Assembly: GCA_947167435.1 (NCBI GenBank)
Contig: CAMVIC010000124.1
Span: 1 to 5,440 of the forward strand
Length of the DNA: 5,440 nucleotides
Source of the DNA: an uncultured Clostridia bacterium
GTDB lineage: Bacteria; Bacillota_A; Clostridia; Oscillospirales; Oscillospiraceae
Reading direction: 5' to 3'
Positions 1 to 5,440 of this stretch are shown one piece after another; positions within the stretch are counted from its first letter, which is position 1, and each line of letters begins with the position of its first letter. The notes beneath the pieces were generated by a model that saw only the letters and a program-made list of their open reading frames with translations, ran no database searches and was not told where the DNA came from. A program made the position numbers and the translations under genes.

Positions 1-2
1 AT

Positions 3-49
3 TCCCTGTTCAGCCTTCCAAAGAAGACTGAACAGGGACCGTAATTTTT
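3..49 (+). terminator. Hairpin with downstream T-run, probable terminator of an upstream gene
   Basis: Bases 3-13 pair perfectly with 28-38 (11 bp, core CCCTGTTCAG/CTGAACAGGG). After one C/A mismatch the stem continues with CTTC (15-18) paired to GAAG (23-26), closing a 4-nt loop (CAAA). A run of five T follows at 45-49, but six bases (39-44) separate it from the stem, so it is not a textbook intrinsic terminator, where the T-run directly abuts the stem. It lies before the promoter of the operon, so the likely role is ending transcription of a gene to the left of the window. It could also serve a converging transcript, but the flanking bases needed to judge that direction lie outside the window. 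Confidence 0.55.
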
Positions 50-64
50 CCTCTGCGTTTTCTG

Positions 65-93
65 TTGAATCTTTGCCGGATTTACGGTATAAT
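65..93 (+). promoter_or_regulatory. Sigma-A-type promoter of the ybaK-uvrA-recD2 operon
   Basis: TATAAT at 88-93 is a perfect -10 hexamer. Exactly 17 nt upstream lies TTGAAT (65-70), matching four of six bases of the -35 consensus TTGACA. Transcription would start near base 100, giving a leader of roughly 35 nt before the GTG start at 137. The promoter also settles the start of the first gene: the in-frame TTG at 65 and ATG at 92 fall inside the -35 and -10 elements and so cannot be translated from this transcript. No GAAC-N4-GTTC LexA box or other clear operator palindrome is seen around it. Confidence 0.8.
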
Positions 94-122
94 GAATCGT
101 TATATTCCAATCCTATGCTTTC

Positions 123-128
123 AGGAGG
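123..128 (+). promoter_or_regulatory. Ribosome binding site of the ybaK-family gene
   Basis: A perfect AGGAGG sits 8 nt before the GTG at 137. It is the strongest Shine-Dalgarno sequence among the three genes and decides the start of the deacylase gene in favour of GTG 137 over upstream in-frame TTG/ATG codons and over the ATG at 161. Confidence 0.9.
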
Positions 129-136
129 CGAGAGCG

Positions 137-619
137 GTGGCGGAACAGAAAACAAACGTCATGCGTGTGCTGGAGCAGAAAAAGATCCCGTACACGCCCC
201 ATGAATATCCCCACGGCGACACCGCCGTGGACGGCGTTACGGTGGCCCGCCTGACGGGCCTGGATCCGGAGCGCGTGTTCAAGACCCTTGTGGCCCGGGG
301 TGCCAGCAAAAAGATCTATGTGTTCGTGATCCCGGTGGCCATGGAGCTGGAGCTGAAAAAGGCCGCCAAAGCGGTGGGGGAGAAGTCCGTCGCCATGATC
401 CACGTAAGTGAGATCACGCCCCTCACCGGCTATGTGCGGGGCGGCTGCTCCCCTGTGAGCATGAAAAAGCAGTATCCCACCGTGTTTCATGAAAGCGCCA
501 GGACGCTGGAGAGCATCGCGGTCAGCGCGGGAAAGATCGGCAGCCAGGTGGAGCTGTCGCCCCAGGCGCTCTGCGAGCTGGTACGGGGCAGATTTGAAGA
601 CATTGCAACAGAGGTTTGA
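137..619 (+). CDS. ybaK: YbaK/ProX-family Cys-tRNA(Pro)/Cys-tRNA(Cys) deacylase
   Basis: Predicted cytosolic editing enzyme that hydrolyses misacylated tRNA. The known family role is to remove cysteine wrongly attached to tRNA(Pro), alongside prolyl-tRNA synthetase. The product is 160 aa from GTG 137, matching the usual 155-160 aa. By my alignment to E. coli YbaK, the conserved residues are Tyr24 (Y20), Lys49-Thr50 in VFKTL (K46, T47), Gly102 in the GGCSP loop (G101) and Ser130 in VSAGK (S129). Two positions differ: Ser108 where E. coli has Gly107 in SPxGxKK, and Gln137 where it has Asp136. The Gln may be common in Firmicutes members; I am unsure about the Ser. The start is chosen by the AGGAGG 8 nt upstream and because the promoter covers earlier in-frame starts. 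It is the first gene of the operon, and its TGA stop overlaps the uvrA start by 4 nt. The family is clear. Substrate choice (Cys-tRNA(Pro) or another ProX-type substrate) cannot be settled from sequence. Confidence 0.92.
   Translation: MAEQKTNVMRVLEQKKIPYTPHEYPHGDTAVDGVTVARLTGLDPERVFKTLVARGASKKIYVFVIPVAMELELKKAAKAVGEKSVAMIHVSEITPLTGYVRGGCSPVSMKKQYPTVFHESARTLESIAVSAGKIGSQVELSPQALCELVRGRFEDIATEV
611..619 (+). promoter_or_regulatory. TTGA stop/start overlap coupling ybaK to uvrA
   Basis: The uvrA TTG (616-618) overlaps the ybaK-family TGA stop (617-619). The only purine-rich Shine-Dalgarno-like stretch nearby, GAGG at 611-614, ends one base before the TTG, too close for normal initiation. An in-frame TGA at 595-597 rules out any uvrA start further upstream than that, and no ATG, GTG or other TTG lies between 598 and 615. 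Initiation therefore probably depends on ribosomes finishing the upstream gene and restarting (translational coupling). Confidence 0.65.
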
Positions 620-3441
620 GCATCTTTATCAAGGGCGCAAGAGAAAACAACCTGAAAAACATCGACCTGGAAATCCCCCGGGACAAGCTGGTGGTGATGA
701 CCGGTCTTTCCGGCAGCGGCAAGTCCAGCCTGGCCTTCGACACCATCTATGCCGAAGGGCAGCGCCGGTATGTGGAGAGTCTGAGCTCCTACGCCCGGAT
801 GTTTCTCGGCCAGATGGACAAGCCGGACGTGGACTATATCGACGGCCTGTCACCGGCCATCTCCATCGACCAGAAGACAACCTCCAGAAACCCGCGCTCC
901 ACGGTGGGCACGGTGACGGAGATCTATGACTATCTGCGCCTGCTCTGGGCCCGCATCGGCGTACCCCACTGCCCCAAATGCGGCAAGGAGATCCGCCAGC
1001 AGAGCATCGACCAGATTGTGGACCGAATCCTGGAGCTGCCCGAGGGCAGCCGGATTCAGATCCTGGCGCCCGTGGTCCGTTCACGGAAGGGCGAGCACGC
1101 CAAGGTGCTGGAGGACGCGAAGAAATCCGGCTACGTCCGCGCCCGGGTGGACGGCATTCTCTATGACCTGTCGGAAGAGATCCGGCTGGAGAAGAACAAA
1201 AAGCACAACATCGAGATCGTGGTGGACCGCCTGGTGGTAAAGCATGAGATTACCCGCCGCCTGACCGACTCGGCGGAGACCGCCATGTCCCTGGCCGGGG
1301 GACTGCTGCTTGTGGACCTGGTGGGAGAGGACCGGCAGATCGCCTTTTCCCAGAATTACGCCTGCGAGGACTGCGGCATCTCCGTTGAGGAGCTGACACC
1401 GCGGCTTTTCTCCTTCAACAATCCCCACGGCGCCTGCCCCACCTGTACGGGCCTTGGCATGCAGCTGCTGGTGGACCCGGAGCTGATTATGCCCAATCCC
1501 AACCTCAGCATCATGGAGGGGGCCATTACGGCCAGCGGCTGGGGCAACGTCCGGGGCGACTCCATCTCCAAGATGTACTTCGAGGCCCTGGCCCGCCGCT
1601 ACCACTTCAAGCTGACCGACCCGGTGTCGAAGCTTCCGAAAGAGGCCATCGACGCCATCCTCTACGGCACCAAGGGGGAGCCTCTGCAGCTGCACTATGA
1701 AAAGAGCGAGGGCTTCGGCGTTATCAAGCGGGAGTTTGAGGGCATCGTCAACAATCTGGAGCGCCGCTACCGGGAGACCCAGAGTCCAGCCATGCGCTCG
1801 GACATTGAGGAGTGCATGAGCGAGATTCCCTGCCCGGACTGCGGGGGAAAGCGCCTGAAGAAGACCGCCCTTGCCGTCACGGTGGGCGGCATGAACATTG
1901 CGGACTTTACGGACCTGTCCGTGGTCAACGCCCTGGCGTTCATGGACGCGCTGGAGCTCAGTGAAAAGGAGCGGCTGATCGCCGGGCAGATTCTGAAGGA
2001 GATCCGCTCCCGCCTGGGCTTTCTGCAGAGCGTGGGCCTGGGCTATCTGACGCTCTCCCGGGCATCGGGAACGCTCTCGGGCGGCGAGAGCCAGCGAATC
2101 CGACTGGCGACCCAGATCGGGTCCAGCCTCATGGGTGTGCTGTACATTCTGGACGAACCGAGCATCGGCCTGCATCAGCGGGACAACGCAAAGCTGCTGA
2201 ACACCCTGCGCCAGCTGCGGGACCTGGGGAACACGCTGATCGTGGTGGAGCACGACGAAGAGACCATGCGCGCCGCCGATTATATCGTGGATATCGGCCC
2301 CGGCGCCGGCGTCAACGGCGGCAGAGTGGTCTGCGCCGGCAGCATAGAGGACATCTGTGCCTGTGAAAGCTCGGTTACCGGGCAGTATCTCAGCGGCAGG
2401 AAGCGGATCCCCGTGCCGGACAAGCGCCGGAAGGGGAACGGAAAGAGCCTGCTGATCCGGGGCGCCCGGGAGAATAACCTGAAAAACATCGACGTGGAGA
2501 TCCCCCTGGGCAAGCTCATCTGCGTCACCGGCGTCTCCGGAAGCGGCAAATCCTCTCTCATCAACGAAATCCTCTACAAGACCCTGGCGGTGGAGAAGAA
2601 CCGGGTGAAGGTGAGGCCGGGCAAATGCGACGGCATCGACGGTCTGCAGTACGTGGACAAGGTCATCGCCCTGGACCAAAGCCCCATCGGCCGCACCCCG
2701 CGCTCCAATCCCGCCACCTATACGGGTGTGTTCAACGACATCCGCGATCTGTTTGCCTCCACCCAGGACGCAAAGCTCCGGGGCTATGGCCAGGGCCGCT
2801 TCTCCTTCAACGTGAAGGGCGGGCGCTGCGAGGCCTGCTCCGGTGACGGACTGGTGAAGATCGAGATGCATTTTCTGCCCGACGTCTTTGTGCCCTGCGA
2901 CGTCTGCGGCGGCAAACGCTACAACCGGGAGACCCTGGAGGTCAAATACAAGGGGAAGAACATCGCCGACGTGCTGGACATGACGGTGGAGGAGGCCTGC
3001 TCCTTCTTCGCAAACCAGCAGAAGATTCTCAACAAGATCCAGACCCTGTACGACGTGGGCCTGGGCTATGTGAAGCTGGGCCAGTCCAGCACCACCCTCT
3101 CCGGCGGCGAGGCACAGCGGGTAAAGCTGGCCACAGAGCTTTCCAAGCGCAGTACCGGCAGCACCGTCTACGTGCTGGATGAACCCACAACCGGCCTGCA
3201 CGTCGCGGACGTACACAAGCTGATCGATATCCTCAACCGGCTGACCGACGCGGGCAACACCGTGGTGGTGATCGAGCATAACCTGGACGTGATCAAAGTG
3301 GCCGATCACATCATCGACCTGGGCCCGGAGGGCGGAGACGGCGGCGGCACGCTGATATATGCAGGTACACCGGAGGGCTGCGCGGAATGCCGGGAGAGCT
3401 TTACCGGCCAGTTCCTGAAGCCCCTGCTTCAGGAGAGCTGA
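616..3441 (+). CDS. uvrA: UvrABC excision nuclease subunit A (ABC-type ATPase)
   Basis: Damage-sensing subunit of nucleotide excision repair. As a dimer it scans DNA, recognises bulky lesions and loads UvrB. The product is 941 aa, full length (E. coli 940), and collinear with the family throughout. First ATPase half: Walker A GLSGSGKS 30-37, signature LSGGESQ 487-493, Walker B LYILDEP 509-515, His546. Second half: Walker A GVSGSGKS 639-646, signature LSGGEAQ 828-834, Walker B ending VLDEP 853-857, His888. The UvrB-binding insertion lies at about 130-245 (KGEH 158-161, GYVRAR 172-177). Zinc-type cysteine sets are C250/C253/C274/C277 in the DNA-binding insertion, C738/C741/C761/C764 in the C-terminal finger, and CPKC 119-122, which probably pairs with CPDC 406-409. 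The TTG start follows from the in-frame TGA at 595 and from alignment: KGAREN begins at residue 6. It overlaps the previous gene by 4 nt. No frameshift or missing motif is seen. Confidence 0.98.
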   Translation: MSIFIKGARENNLKNIDLEIPRDKLVVMTGLSGSGKSSLAFDTIYAEGQRRYVESLSSYARMFLGQMDKPDVDYIDGLSPAISIDQKTTSRNPRSTVGTVTEIYDYLRLLWARIGVPHCPKCGKEIRQQSIDQIVDRILELPEGSRIQILAPVVRSRKGEHAKVLEDAKKSGYVRARVDGILYDLSEEIRLEKNKKHNIEIVVDRLVVKHEITRRLTDSAETAMSLAGGLLLVDLVGEDRQIAFSQNYACEDCGISVEELTPRLFSFNNPHGACPTCTGLGMQLLVDPELIMPNPNLSIMEGAITASGWGNVRGDSISKMYFEALARRYHFKLTDPVSKLPKEAIDAILYGTKGEPLQLHYEKSEGFGVIKREFEGIVNNLERRYRETQSPAMRSDIEECMSEIPCPDCGGKRLKKTALAVTVGGMNIADFTDLSVVNALAFMDALELSEKERLIAGQILKEIRSRLGFLQSVGLGYLTLSRASGTLSGGESQRIRLATQIGSSLMGVLYILDEPSIGLHQRDNAKLLNTLRQLRDLGNTLIVVEHDEETMRAADYIVDIGPGAGVNGGRVVCAGSIEDICACESSVTGQYLSGRKRIPVPDKRRKGNGKSLLIRGARENNLKNIDVEIPLGKLICVTGVSGSGKSSLINEILYKTLAVEKNRVKVRPGKCDGIDGLQYVDKVIALDQSPIGRTPRSNPATYTGVFNDIRDLFASTQDAKLRGYGQGRFSFNVKGGRCEACSGDGLVKIEMHFLPDVFVPCDVCGGKRYNRETLEVKYKGKNIADVLDMTVEEACSFFANQQKILNKIQTLYDVGLGYVKLGQSSTTLSGGEAQRVKLATELSKRSTGSTVYVLDEPTTGLHVADVHKLIDILNRLTDAGNTVVVIEHNLDVIKVADHIIDLGPEGGDGGGTLIYAGTPEGCAECRESFTGQFLKPLLQES
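649..666 (+). repeat. 18-nt direct repeat within uvrA, copy 1
   Basis: AACCTGAAAAACATCGAC encodes NLKNID (residues 12-17) before the first Walker A. The identical 18 bases recur at 2476-2493. Residues 7-17 ([11 protein letters not shown]) are identical in both ATPase halves. This is a trace of the ancient internal duplication of UvrA, kept by constraint on the protein, and not a mobile repeat. Confidence 0.85.
2476..2493 (+). repeat. 18-nt direct repeat within uvrA, copy 2
   Basis: Identical to 649-666, in the same reading frame. It lies at the beginning of the second ATPase half, where [11 protein letters not shown] precedes VEIPLGKL and the second Walker A. Confidence 0.85.
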
Positions 3442-3442
3442 C

Positions 3443-3450
3443 GGAAGGGG
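3443..3450 (+). promoter_or_regulatory. Ribosome binding site of recD2
   Basis: GGAAGGGG in the 19-nt gap after the uvrA stop ends 10 nt before the ATG at 3461. It supports that ATG as the start, in agreement with the family's usual N-terminus. No terminator or promoter fits in the gap, so recD2 is most simply read from the same transcript. Confidence 0.75.
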
Positions 3451-3460
3451 AAAAATCAAC

Positions 3461-5440
3461 ATGGATCAGGAAAACGAACTGCTGGAACTGTCCGGAACGG
3501 TAGATACAGTTATCTATAAAAACGAGGACAACGGCTATACGGTTCTCCGCCTGCGGGACGAAAACGGGGAGTGCGTCACCGTAGTTGGCTGCTTCCCCTA
3601 TGCGGCCCAGGGGGAGACCATGATCCTCAGCGGAAGCTGGATGAATCACAGCATCCACGGGCGCCAGTTCAAGGCAGAATTCGCCCAGCGCCTGATGCCA
3701 ACAGAGGCGAGAGCGATATACGAGTATCTAGCCGGCGGCTCTGTAAAGGGGATCGGGCCGGCCACAGCCTCCCTGATTGTGAACCGCTTTGAGGATAAGA
3801 GTCTGGACGTGCTGGAAAACCGGCCGGAAGAGCTGGCCACCATCAAGGGGATCAGTCTGGCAAAGGCCAGACAGATGTCCGCCTCCTTCCGCAAGCAGAC
3901 GGGCGTGCGCAGACTGATGGAGTTTATCTGTTCCTCCGGGCTGCGGCCGATTCTGGCCATGCGTATGTACAAGTATTATGGGGACGAGGCGCTTCAACTC
4001 CTCCGGGAGAATCCCTATATCCTGGCTACCGGGCATATCGGCGGCAGCTTCGCCGAGGCGGACCGGCTTGCCATGGACATGGGCGTGGACGAATACAGCC
4101 AAAGCCGGATCAACGCGGCAGTTTTGTTTGAGCTGCGGCACAATACCGGAAACGGGCACTGCTTCATCCCCCGGGAAAAGCTTGCCGCCGTGACAGGGGA
4201 GCTGATCGGCATCGAGCCGGAGCGCGCGGACGAGAGCATTTCCCAGCTGATGGCGGCGGGCTTGCTGCGCTATGAGGAAATCGCCGGCTGCAAAGCCTGT
4301 TACCTGCCGGAGCTGTACGAGGCGGAGACGGACGCCGCAGAGCAGTTTGCCCGCATGGCCCGGCGAGAATTCGATGAGAGAGTGGACATAGACCGGGTGA
4401 TCCAGGACCTGGAACGGCAGCAGGGCATCCGTTATGCCCAGCTTCAGCGGCAGACCCTGCAGCTTGCGCTGGATCACCAGATCCTTGTGATTACCGGCGG
4501 CCCCGGAACCGGAAAGACCACCTCTATCCGGGCGATTCTCGCCATGTTCGAGCGAGTTGGCATCAAAACTCTTCTCGCAGCGCCCACGGGCAGGGCGGCA
4601 AAGCGTATGACCGAGCTTACCGGGCAGGACGCTGCCACCGTACACCGGCTTCTGGGCGCCAAGTTTGACGAGGACGGGGAAAAGGTGGTCTTTACCAAGG
4701 ATGAGAGCGACCAGCTGGACTGTGACGCGGTGATTCTGGACGAGTGCTCCATGGTGGATATCCTGCTGATGGACGCCCTCCTGCGCGCCCTGCCGGTGGA
4801 CGCGCGGCTGATTATGGTGGGAGACGCGGATCAGCTGCCCTCCGTAGGGCCGGGAAACGTGTTCTCCGCCGTAGTCCGCAGCGGCGTGATCCCCACGGTC
4901 CGCCTGACGGAGATCTTCCGCCAGAACGAGGGGAGCCGCATCGTTCGAAATGCCCACATGATCAACCGGGGGGAACACCCCAATCTGTCTGAGAACGCAG
5001 GGGATTTCTTCCGCCTCCGCCGCCTGGAGGCAGGCAGCACGGTAGATACCATCATAGAGCTTTGCGCCACGCGACTGCCGAATAAAATGAAGATTCCTTC
5101 CACGGAAATCCAGGTCCTGACGCCGACCCGAAAGGGAGAGCTGGGAACCGTGAACCTGAACAAACGGCTGCAGGAGGCGCTGAATCCGCAGGATCCGGGA
5201 AAGCGGGAAAAGGCCTTCGGAGACGCGGTTTTCCGGGAGGGAGACCGGGTGATGCAGATCCGAAACAATTATGATATGCTCTGGCGCAACGAGACGAATA
5301 CAGCCGCCGGCAGCGGCGTTTATAACGGGGATATCGGGCGGATCGTCTCCATTGAGCCGGAAAACGAGAGCCTGACCGTGGATTTTGACGGAAAGCTGGC
5401 CTCCTATCCCTTTGATTCCCTCAACGAGCTGGAGCACGCC
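3461..5440 (+). CDS. recD2: RecD2-type 5'-3' DNA helicase (SF1B), C-terminus beyond the window
   Basis: ATP-driven 5'-3' helicase of superfamily 1B, the RecD-like type found without RecBC. In B. subtilis and Deinococcus it is linked to replication-fork and repair functions. 660 codons are visible and open to the window end. B. subtilis RecD2 (YrrC) is about 800 aa, so roughly 80-140 residues with motifs V-VI are cut off by the window edge; this is not a sign of gene damage. The order is: OB-like N-terminal region (about 8-80), helix-hairpin-helix region (GIGP 97-100, KGIS 129-132, a degenerate third motif GGSF 194-197), Walker A GGPGTGKTT 346-354, motif Ia AAPTGRAAKRM 373-383, Walker B DECSM 427-431, motif III GDADQLPSVGPGN 454-466, motif IV LTEIFRQ 482-488, and the SH3-like insertion region (GDRVMQ 594-599, NGDIG 622-626). 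The long N-terminal region with helix-hairpin-helix motifs distinguishes it from RecD of RecBCD. It is the third gene of the operon, 19 nt after uvrA. Confidence 0.96.
   Translation, partial: MDQENELLELSGTVDTVIYKNEDNGYTVLRLRDENGECVTVVGCFPYAAQGETMILSGSWMNHSIHGRQFKAEFAQRLMPTEARAIYEYLAGGSVKGIGPATASLIVNRFEDKSLDVLENRPEELATIKGISLAKARQMSASFRKQTGVRRLMEFICSSGLRPILAMRMYKYYGDEALQLLRENPYILATGHIGGSFAEADRLAMDMGVDEYSQSRINAAVLFELRHNTGNGHCFIPREKLAAVTGELIGIEPERADESISQLMAAGLLRYEEIAGCKACYLPELYEAETDAAEQFARMARREFDERVDIDRVIQDLERQQGIRYAQLQRQTLQLALDHQILVITGGPGTGKTTSIRAILAMFERVGIKTLLAAPTGRAAKRMTELTGQDAATVHRLLGAKFDEDGEKVVFTKDESDQLDCDAVILDECSMVDILLMDALLRALPVDARLIMVGDADQLPSVGPGNVFSAVVRSGVIPTVRLTEIFRQNEGSRIVRNAHMINRGEHPNLSENAGDFFRLRRLEAGSTVDTIIELCATRLPNKMKIPSTEIQVLTPTRKGELGTVNLNKRLQEALNPQDPGKREKAFGDAVFREGDRVMQIRNNYDMLWRNETNTAAGSGVYNGDIGRIVSIEPENESLTVDFDGKLASYPFDSLNELEHA

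Noticed and set aside
4..37. Inverted repeat CTGTTCAG/CTGAACAG as a LexA-type operator
   Set aside because: The half-sites are in the wrong order (GTTC before GAAC), 14 bases separate the long arms, and the arms continue into a single hairpin, which fits an RNA structure better.
65..136. N-terminal extension of the deacylase from TTG 65 or ATG 92
   Set aside because: These codons lie within the -35 and -10 promoter hexamers, and the extension has no counterpart in the family. GTG 137 has a perfect ribosome site.
489..929. Open frame on the + strand overlapping the end of the deacylase gene and the start of uvrA
   Set aside because: It runs out of frame with two well-supported genes, is rich in Arg, Gly and Pro as expected of shifted GC-rich coding sequence, and shows no domain.
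3421..3455. Possible hairpin CCCCT/AGGGG around the uvrA stop and recD2 ribosome site
   Set aside because: Only 5 bp with a 20-nt loop and no following T-run, so it is neither a convincing terminator nor a convincing regulatory structure.
1081..3462. 793-codon open frame on the minus strand opposite uvrA
   Set aside because: Its codons are in exact register with the uvrA codons, so it stays open only because uvrA avoids TTA, CTA and TCA in this stretch (it ends at a TCA codon at 1081-1083). The translation is low-complexity, rich in His, Leu, Ala and Gln, with no recognisable domain, while the + strand encodes a complete UvrA.
3728..5437. 569-codon open frame on the minus strand opposite recD2
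   Set aside because: Again in exact codon register with the real gene, ending where recD2 uses a rare CTA codon (3728-3730). It has no family motifs and no ribosome site is possible to assess at the window edge.

Overview
The window reads as ordinary core-genome DNA from a moderately GC-rich low-GC-phylum bacterium (Firmicutes/Bacillota, most likely a gut-type Clostridia relative of the Oscillospiraceae). This rests on strong AGGAGG-type ribosome sites, a sigma-A-like promoter, clostridial-style protein sequences (UvrA with CPKC and LSGGESQ motifs, YbaK with a GGCSP loop) and a RecD2-type helicase, which is common in Firmicutes. Codons strongly favour G or C at the third position. The genus assignment is inference only.

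Layout: bases 1-136 are non-coding and AT-richer. They hold a strong hairpin (3-38) followed at a distance by a T-run, probably the terminator of an upstream gene outside the window, then a near-consensus promoter (TTGAAT, 17-nt spacer, TATAAT; 65-93) and a perfect AGGAGG (123-128). Three genes follow on the + strand, packed as one operon: a YbaK-family aminoacyl-tRNA deacylase (137-619, GTG start); uvrA (616-3441, TTG start, overlapping the previous stop as TTGA); and, after a 19-nt gap, recD2 (3461 to beyond the window end, 660 codons visible).

Together the operon joins a translation-fidelity enzyme that clears mischarged tRNA to two DNA-maintenance ATPases: the damage-recognition subunit of nucleotide excision repair and a 5'-3' superfamily 1B helicase. 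uvrB is not adjacent in the visible part, and no LexA/SOS box is visible in front of the operon. No RNA gene, mobile element, CRISPR array or unknown system was found. The long minus-strand reading frames opposite uvrA and recD2 lie in exact codon register with the real genes and are explained by codon bias. The points most worth a second look are the TTGA start of uvrA with its ribosome site almost touching the start codon, two substitutions in the YbaK active-site region, and the gene order.
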